DNA of 16,814 nucleotides from Nitrospira sp. UBA5698 (GCA_002420115.1 DIHK01000045.1:55345-72158), one strand, 5' to 3'; shown: positions 1-7,808, counted from the first letter of the stretch. Translations and numbers: made by a program. The notes: generated by a model not told the origin, from the sequence alone.

Positions 1-635
1 GCGCCGGTCATTGCCGTGCCGGCTTCGGTGATGCCGATATGCAACGGATAGTCCGACTGCATCGCAAAGAGGTAGTAAGCATCGATCGCATGGTGCACAT
101 CGGACGCCTTGAGCGACACCTTCATATTGGTGAAGCCGACATCCTCGAGCGAACGAACCGCATTCAACGCTGACTCAGCCAAAGCTTCCGGGGACGGCCA
201 GCCGTATTTCTCAAGCAAGTGCCGCTCGAGCGACCCGCCGTTCACCCCGACACGGATGGGAATACCGTTGTCGTTGACCGCCTTGATGACTTCTTCGACT
301 TTCCACCAGGCGCCGATATTGCCTGGATTGATACGGACGCAATCGACGATCTTTGCCGCTTGCAATGCGAGACGATGATCGAAGTGAATATCCGCAATCA
401 ACGGTACCTTCATTGCGGCTTTGATCTTTGGCAGGGCAGCTGCCGCTTCTTCGTCCGGCACGGCAACACGGATGAGTTCGCAACCGACTTCTTCGAGTCT
501 GCCGATCTCCTCAATGGTCGCATTGGTATCGCGCGTATCAGTCGAACACATCGACTGGACCGACACCGGTGCATCACCGCCGATCTTTACCGTGCCGACT
601 TGAATCTGCCTGGTCTTTCGTCTCGTAATATGCAT
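1..635 (-). CDS. ispG: 4-hydroxy-3-methylbut-2-enyl diphosphate synthase (IspG/GcpE), N-terminal ~211 residues; 3' end outside window
   Basis: IspG is the 4Fe-4S enzyme of the MEP pathway that reductively opens methylerythritol cyclodiphosphate to HMBPP in the cytosol. I translated this reading frame by hand. It begins MHITRRKTRQIQVGTVKIGG and shows the family landmarks of the TIM-barrel domain in order: VQSMCSTDTRDT (usual form VQSMTNTDTRD), GCELIRVAVPDEEAA, PLIADIHFDHRLAL, RINPGNIG and PIRVGVNGGSLE. The cluster-binding cysteines lie in the C-terminal third and are not visible here. The ATG at 635 is the natural start because IspG proteins begin about this far before VQSM. The purine-rich sequence just upstream is part of a heptamer repeat (646-673). 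The gene lies 44 bases downstream of dxs on the same strand, so the two are probably co-transcribed. Identification is firm; the protein is incomplete only because the window ends. Confidence 0.96.
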   Translation of the reverse strand, partial: MHITRRKTRQIQVGTVKIGGDAPVSVQSMCSTDTRDTNATIEEIGRLEEVGCELIRVAVPDEEAAAALPKIKAAMKVPLIADIHFDHRLALQAAKIVDCVRINPGNIGAWWKVEEVIKAVNDNGIPIRVGVNGGSLERHLLEKYGWPSPEALAESALNAVRSLEDVGFTNMKVSLKASDVHHAIDAYYLFAMQSDYPLHIGITEAGTAMTG

Positions 636-645
636 CTAGTGGCTC

Positions 646-673
646 GCCTTACTCCTTACCCCTTACCCCTCAC
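646..673 (-). repeat. Four tandem 7-base units (GTRAGGN) in the dxs-ispG spacer
   Basis: On the minus strand the spacer reads GTGAGGG (667-673), GTAAGGG (660-666), GTAAGGA (653-659) and GTAAGGC (646-652), four consecutive heptamers. They fill most of the 44 bases between the dxs stop (680-682) and the ispG ATG. The last units contain AAGGAG and AAGGCGAG, the only candidate Shine-Dalgarno sequences for ispG, so the repeat doubles as the ribosome-binding region. Slippage in copy number could move the SD. That is inference; the units themselves are plainly visible. Confidence 0.8.
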
Positions 674-679
674 GCTCCT

Positions 680-2626
680 TTAACTACCTTGTTCATCTCC
701 ATGCGGAAGATGACCGGCATGTGTGGTCCCGACAAATTGCACTTTTTCCCCCGGCGCCTTCCCGAGGAGCTCTTTGACACTTTGATAAATGCCTTCTGCC
801 GTCAGCCCATATCGCTCCCGGAGCAAATCTTGCGGCCCTTGTTCAATATACCAATCAGGTAAACCAAGGACCTTGGTCCTCACACCAGAGACACCCGCCT
901 CCGCCAGCGTCTCAAGCACCGCAGACCCGAACCCGCCCATCTTACAGCCTTCTTCAACCGTCACGACATACCGAACCCGTTTCGCCACATCCACGACTAG
1001 TTCCTGATCGAGCGGCTTCACAAACCGACCATTGACGACCGCCGTAGAGACGCCTTCTTCGCTGAGTCGCTGAGCGGCCTCCATCGCTTGCCACACGGAT
1101 ACACCGATCGCCATGATCGCCACGTCCGTTCCATCCTTCAACAACTCACCTTTCCCGATGGGCAACGTATGCGGAGCCGCGTCCATCTTGACGCCCAGGC
1201 TCACTCCGCGCGGATACCGGACTGAAATCGGGCCATTATATTCCAGAGCTGTCTTCATCATATGCTGAAGCTCGTTCTCATCTTTTGGCGCCATCACGAC
1301 CATGTTGGGAACGTGACGCAAGAAGGCGTAGTCAAACGCGCCGTGGTGAGTGGTGCCATCCTCAGCCACAAGGCCACCACGATCGATGCAGAATGCCACC
1401 GGAAGATTCTGCGTCGCCACGTCGTGCACGACCTGATCATAGGCCCGCTGAAGAAATGTCGCATACATCGCAACGACCGGTTTCAGCCCTTGCGTCGCAA
1501 GTCCTGCCGCAAAGGTCACGGCATGTTGCTCAGCAATTCCAACGTCGTAGAGACGATCGGGAAACTCTTTTTCGAACGCCGTCAAGCCTGTGCCTTCACA
1601 CATGGCTGCCGTAATGGCGACAATGCGTTTATCCTCACGGGCCAATTTGACCAGTGTATCCATTGCGAACGCCGTGTATGAAGGACGCACGGCTTTTTTT
1701 GCAGGGATGCCCGTCTCGCGAACAAACGGTGGGCAGGCATGAAACCACACCGGATTCTTCATGGCCGGCTCATACCCCAGTCCCTTTTTCGTAATGATAT
1801 GGAGAAGGACCGGCCCCCTCATTTTCAGCACGTTCTCAAGTGTTGGGAGAAGATGCTCAAAGTTATGCCCATCAATAGGACCGCTGTACTGAAACCCAAG
1901 CTCCTCGAACAGCAATCCAGGAAGAATCACGCCTTTGGCAAGCTCTTCGGCACGACGGGCAAGCTTTTGCATATCACTGCCAATATGGGGGATCTTGCCC
2001 AGCAGTTGCCCCGTTTCTTCACGCATCTTCCCGTAAAACTCGCCCGTAATCGTTCGGCTCAAGTACGCGGAGATCGCCCCAACATTTTTCGAGATCGACA
2101 TCTGATTATCGTTGAGGATGACGAGGAAATCTTTTCCAAGCCCTCCGGCGTGATGCAGACCTTCGAGCGTCATGCCGGCCGTCATCGCCCCATCACCGAC
2201 GACACACACGACTTTATGCTTTTGCTTCAGCTGCTCACGGCCTTCTACCATACCAAAGGCAGCCGACACCCCAGTCCCGGCATGTCCGGCATTGAACGTG
2301 TCGTATTCACTTTCTTCCCGCTTGCAGAACCCGCTCAACCCTCCGTACTGGCGAAGCGTGTGGAATTGTTCGCGGCGACCGGTCAGGAGTTTATGTGTAT
2401 AGGACTGGTTACTGGTGTCCCAGACAATCTTGTCGGTCGGCGTATCGAGGAGATACTGCAGGGCAACCGTGAGCTCAACCACACCCAAATTTGATGCCAA
2501 GTGTCCACCGACATTGGAGACTGCGCCGATGATCTGCTCACGAATCTCTTGGCACAGCGCCGGGAACCGGTCTGGAGATAGTCGTTTCAGATCAGCAGGG
2601 CTATGGATCTTTTTCAAGATGGACAT
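680..2626 (-). CDS. dxs: 1-deoxy-D-xylulose-5-phosphate synthase (DXS), 648 residues
   Basis: DXS is the thiamine-diphosphate enzyme that condenses pyruvate with glyceraldehyde 3-phosphate, the entry step of the MEP pathway. I chose the ATG at 2626 over one 27 bases upstream because AAGGAG (2634-2639) sits 7 bases before it and the family begins near there (MSILKKIHSPADLKRL). Numbered from that Met, the motifs are GGH (H42, equivalent to E. coli His49), ESEYD at 106-110, the TPP/Mg site GDGA 144-147 with N172-N174 (LNDNQMSIS), FHACPP (H296, equivalent to His299) and DVGIAEQH with catalytic E366. The transketolase C-terminal domain follows, and length matches the family. One oddity: the usual WDVGHQAYPHK segment reads WDTSNQSYTHK, with Asn73 where E. 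coli has His80. A ~20-residue polar tail (ending GHLPHGDEQGS) extends past the family core. The gene precedes ispG in a likely two-gene unit. Confidence 0.97.
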   Translation of the reverse strand: MSILKKIHSPADLKRLSPDRFPALCQEIREQIIGAVSNVGGHLASNLGVVELTVALQYLLDTPTDKIVWDTSNQSYTHKLLTGRREQFHTLRQYGGLSGFCKREESEYDTFNAGHAGTGVSAAFGMVEGREQLKQKHKVVCVVGDGAMTAGMTLEGLHHAGGLGKDFLVILNDNQMSISKNVGAISAYLSRTITGEFYGKMREETGQLLGKIPHIGSDMQKLARRAEELAKGVILPGLLFEELGFQYSGPIDGHNFEHLLPTLENVLKMRGPVLLHIITKKGLGYEPAMKNPVWFHACPPFVRETGIPAKKAVRPSYTAFAMDTLVKLAREDKRIVAITAAMCEGTGLTAFEKEFPDRLYDVGIAEQHAVTFAAGLATQGLKPVVAMYATFLQRAYDQVVHDVATQNLPVAFCIDRGGLVAEDGTTHHGAFDYAFLRHVPNMVVMAPKDENELQHMMKTALEYNGPISVRYPRGVSLGVKMDAAPHTLPIGKGELLKDGTDVAIMAIGVSVWQAMEAAQRLSEEGVSTAVVNGRFVKPLDQELVVDVAKRVRYVVTVEEGCKMGGFGSAVLETLAEAGVSGVRTKVLGLPDWYIEQGPQDLLRERYGLTAEGIYQSVKELLGKAPGEKVQFVGTTHAGHLPHGDEQGS

Positions 2627-2653
2627 GGATGCTCTCCTTCGTTTGTCTACCAT

Positions 2654-3057
2654 GGACGCTCACCGCCTTAGGCAGGAGAAATGCGCGACCTCTCACCTGA
2701 TCCAGGATCGAATTTTCGTGAAGTTTCACACAGGAACCACATGAAGTCAAGTACTTACGGAAGGCATGCGGACGTCAGAAACCACTCACACTGTCTGTGG
2801 CACGAGCTCTACCGTAGTCTCCGACCTCGCCCGGCTCCCAGTGAATAGGATGCCACAAGATTCTTGAACCTTACGCTCCTTCGCGTTCAGAGGTTCAGGA
2901 GGATCTACCAAACTAACACTAGTGATTGCGCTGCATCTTCTACCGGAAGGAACCTTGCCGGATGCCATATTGAGCATCCGATAGGCTATCAAAATCGACC
3001 GCAGGCACTCTGAGCTCTCACCCGTCATGGGAGCAGGAAGAGTTTGATACCGGCTTC
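2654..3057. other. 404-base stretch between dxs and the Omp85-type gene; no convincing gene
   Basis: The gap lies downstream of the barrel gene and upstream of dxs. An 80-codon open frame on the minus strand (2786-3028) fills much of it. It has no Shine-Dalgarno sequence before its ATG, no recognisable motif and mixed codon choice, so I do not call it a gene. I see no clear intrinsic terminator (no GC-rich hairpin followed by a T run) after the barrel gene. The length of the gap and a weak promoter-like pair (2723-2750) suggest dxs-ispG is transcribed separately from the mla operon. Confidence 0.5.
2723..2750 (-). promoter_or_regulatory. Candidate weak promoter for dxs-ispG
   Basis: On the minus strand TTGACT (2745-2750, 5 of 6 to the sigma70 -35 consensus) is followed after 16 bases by TGAAAC (2723-2728, only 3 of 6 to the -10). 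Transcription would start near 2716, about 90 bases before the dxs ATG. The -35 is good and the -10 poor, so this is tentative. Confidence 0.3.
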
Positions 3058-4269
3058 CTAATATGGAAAATCCAGTCCGGCAAAAATCGCTCCCCCCTCT
3101 TTACTGAAACCATAGTCGATCCGTCCCACCACGTTTGGGCGAATGATCCCTCGAAATCCAATGCCTGGCGTAATGCGATAGTCTTTGAAGCTGACATTTT
3201 TGAACGAGTTGAACACTTGTCCGGTATCGATAAACGGCGCAATTTCGAAATCTGCCATGACTCCTGCGAGACGTGCCCGCAGGATATGAATTCGTTCTTC
3301 GACACTGAAGGCAATCATCTGTTTATCGATATATCGATCCACACCAAAACCACGCAATGTATTTTGTCCACCGAGCGAGCTCTGCTCAAAAAACGGAACG
3401 TCCGTGCCAATCGTGGCTTGCAGCTCTCCGTGCACCACCAGAATGGCCCGTTTAGACTCACTGGCAAACATTTTCTTCACATCAAGCCCATACCGTGAAT
3501 AGAGCGGATGGTCGCCGTTCTTGAAGTCGTAGTTCAGCTCGGCATAGGCCGTTACCGCCATTCCATCGGTCGGCGTCACGAGATTGTTGCGGGTATCGTA
3601 GTGGAAGCTGATCCGCTGACCGAGTACGGTTGCGCCGTCGACACCTGGTGCATTCGGGAAATTCGTGCCTGAGAACGGAAGGTCCGTCGCACCTTCCTGA
3701 ATCGATTGCATATGGCGCAGTCGTTGACTCACCGCAATCTGCGTCACTTCATTGGCGTAGACACCGAATTTCCAATTCAGCCTTGTCTCGGACGCCGTAT
3801 AGTTCGTCTCATCATCCTTGTGTGTAGTTGGCCCCAACCCGAAAAACCGTACCGTCGCATTCTTGAAATGCATCGCACTGAATCCAATGCTGTAGCGGCC
3901 GTTACTAAAACCTGGGTCCACATAACTCAACAAAAACTTTCTCTCGATCCGCTCAGTCCACGATGCGATCCCTCGCAGCTCCTTTCCACCTGGCTCATAT
4001 CGAAATAAATTGACGGTGCCTCGCGTTCCTACGATGGAGTTGTAGACTACCATCGGTGCGACCAAATACTTCAGATCGCCATCCGGCCCAGTAAAGAGGG
4101 CCGGCACAATCAGTCCGATATCGTTGCCGTCGTTCTTGCTGCTGCTGATGGCAGGGATCGGGAACAGCTTGACCTCAGCCTGAGCCTCGTTGAGAGGCGC
4201 AAGACAAACGGTCGCGCACGAGACAAAGACAAAGCCAATCGCAAGGCTACGCATACACGTCGTCATCAC
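3058..4269 (-). CDS. Omp85/BamA-type surface-antigen beta-barrel without POTRA domains, 403 residues
   Basis: The protein starts with a signal peptide (hydrophobic stretch about residues 8-25, likely cleavage after AQA near residue 31) and then runs directly into alternating amphipathic strands. There is no room for the periplasmic POTRA repeats that precede the barrel in BamA and TamA. The segment GGQNTLRGFG matches the conserved L6-loop RGF motif of the Omp85 superfamily, and the chain ends in an aromatic residue (GLDFPY), as expected for BAM substrates. The start is GTG at 4269 directly followed by ATG at 4266; neither has a strong Shine-Dalgarno, and a further ATG lies at 4254. It begins 14 bases after the mlaC stop, so it is probably the last gene of the shc-mla operon. 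Known POTRA-less members are poorly characterised. By context it may be the outer-membrane partner of the Mla system here; this is inference. Confidence 0.8.
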   Translation of the reverse strand: MMTTCMRSLAIGFVFVSCATVCLAPLNEAQAEVKLFPIPAISSSKNDGNDIGLIVPALFTGPDGDLKYLVAPMVVYNSIVGTRGTVNLFRYEPGGKELRGIASWTERIERKFLLSYVDPGFSNGRYSIGFSAMHFKNATVRFFGLGPTTHKDDETNYTASETRLNWKFGVYANEVTQIAVSQRLRHMQSIQEGATDLPFSGTNFPNAPGVDGATVLGQRISFHYDTRNNLVTPTDGMAVTAYAELNYDFKNGDHPLYSRYGLDVKKMFASESKRAILVVHGELQATIGTDVPFFEQSSLGGQNTLRGFGVDRYIDKQMIAFSVEERIHILRARLAGVMADFEIAPFIDTGQVFNSFKNVSFKDYRITPGIGFRGIIRPNVVGRIDYGFSKEGGAIFAGLDFPY

Positions 4270-4283
4270 TTCTAGAACCGGCG

Positions 4284-4925
4284 CTATGGTGCCTTGAGCT
4301 TGTCGGATTTCTTGCGGAGCTGGTCAACGAGATCCGTGTACGAAGAGGCACGAAGAATCTTCGTGAACTGTCCACGGTAGTTATTCACCAAACTAACATT
4401 ATCCACGACGACATCATAGACCCGCCACTCGTCGGCTTTGTTGATCAGTCGATAATCGAGAGGAATTTCTGTTTTCCCAGAAAGCACTTTCGTCCGGACC
4501 TCGGCATACTCTTTCTCTGTGCGTTCATTCAAATACTCTACGCCTTCGCCGGAATAGGTCTCGATCTTATCCGCATACGAATTCGTCAACAAGGTGCGAA
4601 ACAGATCGACGAACTCCTGCTTCTGTTGGTCTGTCAGTTGGTTCCAGGGAGCTCCAAGAGCTCGCCGAGACATTTCAGCATAGTCAAATCGTCCCGACAC
4701 CACCGTTTCAAGCATGTGTCGGCGCGCGTCCGCTTTCGCCGGCTGCTTGAGTTCTTTATCCCGTACGATCCGGAGCACTTCATCAATGGTTGCCTTCATC
4801 GCTACCGTGGGCTCCCCTGCAACACTTGGGACAGGCATACTCACACTGACCACCGTCATGAGCAACACCACCACGATGGGCCAACGAGACACATCTCCCC
4901 TGTTCCACCACGTCCTCATTGCCAT
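4284..4925 (-). CDS. mlaC: MlaC/Ttg2D-family periplasmic lipid carrier (HpnM-like), ~213 residues
   Basis: MlaC proteins ferry a lipid through the periplasm between the inner-membrane MCE complex and the outer membrane. This protein has an N-terminal hydrophobic signal (WPIVVVLLMTVVSVS) and then the Ttg2 fold signature: ARRHMLETVVSGRFDYAEMSRRALG, NQLTDQQKQEFVDLFRTLLTNSYADKI, the central beta segment around TKVLSGKTEIPLDYRL, and WRVYDVVVDNVSLVNNYRGQF. Length matches E. coli MlaC (211). The frame stays open to an ATG at 4982. I prefer 4925 (or 4919, two codons later) because GGGAGTAGGTGAGG lies just upstream, whereas 4982 has no Shine-Dalgarno and would add 19 residues before the signal peptide. 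Its position behind shc-hpnG-mlaEFD makes an HpnM-type hopanoid role plausible, since HpnM is the MlaC-family protein named in other hopanoid clusters. The family is certain; the cargo is unknown. Confidence 0.9.
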   Translation of the reverse strand: MAMRTWWNRGDVSRWPIVVVLLMTVVSVSMPVPSVAGEPTVAMKATIDEVLRIVRDKELKQPAKADARRHMLETVVSGRFDYAEMSRRALGAPWNQLTDQQKQEFVDLFRTLLTNSYADKIETYSGEGVEYLNERTEKEYAEVRTKVLSGKTEIPLDYRLINKADEWRVYDVVVDNVSLVNNYRGQFTKILRASSYTDLVDQLRKKSDKLKAP

Positions 4926-4987
4926 ATCCTCACCTACTCCCTTGATCCAATAGCTCATTTCTTCGCGCATGATTCCATGCATTCAAA

Positions 4988-5431
4988 TTAATTGACTTTG
5001 CCATGCACATATTGGCTCACCAATTCCTCCAAATCGAGACCGGACTCGGTATCTCGAATGGTCTCACCCGGCTTCAAGGGATCGCCCCCTCCGCCCGGCG
5101 ACAGCGCCAGATACTTTTCACCGATGATCCCTCTTGTCTTGATCGATGCAATGGTATCAGAATAGAGTTTCGTCCCATTGTGCAACCCTAGTCGAACGAG
5201 AGCCCGATCCTCCTTCAGGCTGATGGCCTTGACGCGACCCACTTCAACGCCGGCGATTTCCACAGCGGCCCCTGATTTTAATCCTGTCGCGGAGTTGAAT
5301 AGCGCATCGACCTCGTAGAGATCCCCCCCGATCAGTTCTAATTTCCCAAGCTTGACCGAGAGATACCCCAACGAGATGATGCCGATCAATACGAATACGC
5401 CGACGATCATCTCCAGTTTGGCCTTCTCCAT
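4988..5431 (-). CDS. mlaD: MlaD-type MCE-domain protein, 147 residues
   Basis: MlaD anchors in the inner membrane and forms a hexameric MCE ring through which the MlaFE transporter passes lipid to MlaC. One N-terminal membrane helix is visible (about residues 7-27, IVGVFVLIGIISLGYLSVKL). A single MCE domain follows: YEVDALFNSATGLKSGAAVEIAGVEVGRV, then a strand region and DTIASIKTRGIIGEKYLALSPGG, ending with PLKPGETI. At 147 residues it is shorter than E. coli MlaD (183) and lacks a long C-terminal helix, so it is near the minimal MCE form. Two start codons are adjacent, GTG 5434 and ATG 5431. AAAGGAG lies about 8 bases before the ATG, which I prefer. The gene begins 12 bases after the mlaF stop. 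Confidence 0.94.
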   Translation of the reverse strand: MEKAKLEMIVGVFVLIGIISLGYLSVKLGKLELIGGDLYEVDALFNSATGLKSGAAVEIAGVEVGRVKAISLKEDRALVRLGLHNGTKLYSDTIASIKTRGIIGEKYLALSPGGGGDPLKPGETIRDTESGLDLEELVSQYVHGKVN

Positions 5432-5443
5432 CACGACACTCCT

Positions 5444-6202
5444 TTAGCTTGCGGAACCGGAGTTTCCCATCAGCACCGTACCGCCCACCGAAATGAATTC
5501 CTTAATCTCCGGATCAGTGGTGCGTTGAAACTCAGACGGCTCGGCCATCGCCGCGATCTTTCCCTGTTTCAAAATCGCCACATAATCGGAAATCCCGAAG
5601 ATTTCTGGGATTTCATGACTTACCATCACAGCGGTAAACCGAAATCTTCGCTGCATACTCGTAATTAGGTCGTGAATCGACTTCGCCATGAGCGGATCCA
5701 GCCCTGTGGTCGGCTCATCGAAAAGCATGATCTCGGGCTGCATAACCAAAGCACGAGCCAGCCCTGCGCGCTTGCGCATCCCTCCGCTCAATTCTGCCGG
5801 AAATTTATGTCCCATCCCGGTCAAGCCGACTTGATCGAGTTTTTCCTCGACCCGGTTGGTCACCTCCGGTCCTTTCAATCGGAGCTTCTCCCGAAGGGGG
5901 AAGGCGACGTTTTCAAAAACCGTCAGCGAATCGAACAGCGCCGCCCCCTGGAACAACATCGCAAATCGCTTGCGCACCTCATTCAGCGCATGCCCACGAA
6001 GCCGCGAAATCTCCACGTTGTCGACCCACACCTCTCCAGAATCAGGCTGAAGCAAGCCGATCATGTGTTTCAGCAAGACACTCTTGCCTTCTCCACTGCG
6101 CCCGATGATCGTCGTGAGTTTCCCTTCCGGCACCGCAAGATCGACGCCTCTCAATACCTGCTGCCCACCCAAGGTCTTCGTCACCCCGATAAGCTTCAAC
6201 AT
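5444..6202 (-). CDS. mlaF: MlaF-type ABC transporter ATPase, 252 residues
   Basis: This is the cytoplasmic ATPase subunit that powers the MlaE permease. Motifs, in residues from the start: Walker A GRSGEGKS (34-41; Glu in the fifth position where Ser or Thr is commoner), Q-loop Q85 (MLFQGAALFD), ABC signature LSGGM (138-142) followed by RKRAGLARAL, Walker B IMLFDE (158-163) with EPTTGLDP, and H-loop H196 (MVSHEIPE). The LSGGM signature and the sequence around VLLKHMIGLLQPDSG are typical of the Mla/Ttg2A group rather than of import or drug-export ATPases. The start ATG is 2 bases after the mlaE stop with no separate Shine-Dalgarno, indicating coupled translation. No MlaB-like STAS protein, which stabilises MlaF in E. 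coli, is present in the window. Confidence 0.95.
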   Translation of the reverse strand: MLKLIGVTKTLGGQQVLRGVDLAVPEGKLTTIIGRSGEGKSVLLKHMIGLLQPDSGEVWVDNVEISRLRGHALNEVRKRFAMLFQGAALFDSLTVFENVAFPLREKLRLKGPEVTNRVEEKLDQVGLTGMGHKFPAELSGGMRKRAGLARALVMQPEIMLFDEPTTGLDPLMAKSIHDLITSMQRRFRFTAVMVSHEIPEIFGISDYVAILKQGKIAAMAEPSEFQRTTDPEIKEFISVGGTVLMGNSGSAS

Positions 6203-6204
6203 GA

Positions 6205-6984
6205 TTACAGATTAAAGAGAAGGGCGGTCAAAAAATAGTCCCACACGAGAATCAGGACCGACGACAGCACGACCGCCTCGGTCGTGGCGTTGCCCAGCCC
6301 CTCGGCACTCATTTTGGTAAAGAATCCCTTATAACAACAAACCCAGCTGATAATCAGTCCAAAACTGATGGATTTCAGGATACCGCCGTAGACATCTTTC
6401 CACTCAACCGCAGACTCTATGGAATTCCAATAGGTCCCGGCATTCACCCCAAGCAGCTCGACTCCCACAACATGGCCACCGTAAATTCCCACGACGTCAA
6501 AAATCGCGACCAAGAGCGGCACGCCGATCAATCCTGCGATCAATTTCGGCGCGATCAGGTATTGGAGCGGATTAACGGCCATGGTATCGAGCGCATCGAT
6601 CTGTTCCGTAATCCGCATAATTCCGATCTCCGCCGTCATGGCAGACCCTGCTCTCGCCGTCACCATCAGTGCGGCCAATACCGGCCCCAGCTCACGAATC
6701 ATACTGACCGCTACGGCTGCTCCAAGCAGCCCCTCCGATCCAAATTTCCGCAACGTATGATACCCCTGTAGCGCCAGCACCATACCCGTGAAGGTCGCCG
6801 TCAGTACGACGACAAAAGTCGATTTATAGCCGATAAAGTGGAGTTGTTTGACGGTTTGAATGGCTCGAAACGGGGGACGTGCCAACCAGCCAAAAGCCGA
6901 TAGCACGAAGATCAGCATGCGACCCATTTCAGCCACGGAGGTGAGAGCCCAGCGACCTAGTGCTTCAAGAAATTTCATGATCAC
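6205..6984 (-). CDS. mlaE: MlaE-type ABC lipid transporter permease, 259 residues
   Basis: MlaE is the inner-membrane permease of the MCE lipid transporter. The sequence shows several hydrophobic helices (for example FVVVLTATFTGMVLALQGY, LIAGLIGVPLLVAIFDVVGI, VVLSSVLILVWDYFLTALLF). It also has the family coupling motif EQIDALDTMAVNPLQYLIAPKL, preceded by SMIRELGPVLAALMVTARAGSAMTAEIG, which is nearly diagnostic for MlaE/TrnI proteins. Length is normal. The frame opens with GTG at 6984, sharing GTGA with the hpnG stop. An ATG at 6978 just after that stop is an equally good start; no Shine-Dalgarno is visible, so translation is probably coupled to hpnG. This overlap physically ties the lipid transporter to the hopanoid genes. 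Confidence 0.95.
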   Translation of the reverse strand: MIMKFLEALGRWALTSVAEMGRMLIFVLSAFGWLARPPFRAIQTVKQLHFIGYKSTFVVVLTATFTGMVLALQGYHTLRKFGSEGLLGAAVAVSMIRELGPVLAALMVTARAGSAMTAEIGIMRITEQIDALDTMAVNPLQYLIAPKLIAGLIGVPLLVAIFDVVGIYGGHVVGVELLGVNAGTYWNSIESAVEWKDVYGGILKSISFGLIISWVCCYKGFFTKMSAEGLGNATTEAVVLSSVLILVWDYFLTALLFNL

Positions 6985-7808
6985 AGCGGTACCGATGCAC
7001 GCTCCTGTCTTTGCTGAGCCACCGCCGCAAGATACTCTCGAAAGAAAACCGTCAGCGCTTCGGCTGCGATCATACTCTGCCGACGAAGCCGGTCAATCCC
7101 CAAAAGGCACGACGGAGCAGCCAGAACACTCCCGATCCCTTTGAGCCACCCAGTGGGCCTGAGAAAGAGATTGAAGTCAAGCGGAAGATCTTCATCAAGC
7201 AGATCCGAAACCGTTCGAATAATGATAAATGGCGTATGAGCCCGATTGGCTTCCACAGCCAGGGCTTCGCTCTCCATATCAAGGCCGATCGCTTGCGTCT
7301 TCGCTGCAATCGCTCGTTTTTCCTGAGCACTCCCGATCACATGATCACTCGAGACAAACCGACCCAGGTGGACCGCAGGCACCCTGGCCTGAAGACACCT
7401 GATAAGCTGATCACGTTCTTCACTGGCAACATCGATAGGCGGTACGGGCTCCGTGGCCTCCCTACCGCTATACACCAGCTCATGGCCGACTAAAAGCGCA
7501 CCAATACCTGCTGCGATCAGTGCGCAGGCAAACCCTGTCGAGATGATGAGAGAAAATGATTGGTGGTCAAGCAACCGGGCAGCACATTGCCGTGCCTTTT
7601 CCGGACCGACACCGGTCTGAACCAGCCAATATTCTTGTCCCCTGTCAACATGCACAAGGGTATGCATACCATCGACGGTTCGTTCAACCACCGGATGGAA
7701 GGCCGACCGTATCGCCCTCATTTCCCATGGTGTCGCCGCGAAGACAGCGATGCGCGTACTCGTCTGCCCATTCAAAGATAGCGGAGGAAGAAGACCGGCG
7801 GGGGTCAA
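6981..7808 (-). CDS. hpnG: HpnG-like hopanoid-associated nucleoside phosphorylase, 275 residues
   Basis: HpnG proteins belong to the nucleoside phosphorylase / MTA-SAH nucleosidase fold and remove adenine from adenosylhopane to give the ribosylhopane route. Landmarks are the N-terminal strand IAVFAATPWEM (20-30), TGVGPEKA (65-72), STGFACAL (90-97, equivalent to the usual SFGxAGGL), GLDMESEALA (175-184, with the ribose-binding Met-Glu) and RTVSD (198-202, with the catalytic-type Asp). By sequence alone it could be another member of this superfamily such as MTA/SAH or futalosine nucleosidase. Placement directly after shc makes HpnG by far the best call. The only start that joins the operon is TTG at 7808, overlapping the shc stop as TTGA; an in-frame TTG at 7775 is the alternative. 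No Shine-Dalgarno is visible, so translation is likely coupled. HpnH, the enzyme making the substrate, is not in the window. Confidence 0.87.
   Translation of the reverse strand: MTPAGLLPPLSLNGQTSTRIAVFAATPWEMRAIRSAFHPVVERTVDGMHTLVHVDRGQEYWLVQTGVGPEKARQCAARLLDHQSFSLIISTGFACALIAAGIGALLVGHELVYSGREATEPVPPIDVASEERDQLIRCLQARVPAVHLGRFVSSDHVIGSAQEKRAIAAKTQAIGLDMESEALAVEANRAHTPFIIIRTVSDLLDEDLPLDFNLFLRPTGWLKGIGSVLAAPSCLLGIDRLRRQSMIAAEALTVFFREYLAAVAQQRQERASVPL

Noticed and set aside
1262..2494. Long plus-strand open frames opposite dxs
   Set aside because: They are antisense to a clearly identified dxs and show no family features of their own; their openness reflects the codon bias of the real gene.
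2786..3028. 80-codon open frame on the minus strand between the barrel gene and dxs
   Set aside because: It has no Shine-Dalgarno, no motif or membrane/signal feature, and codon use is not convincingly coding. It could be a decayed gene but I cannot support it.
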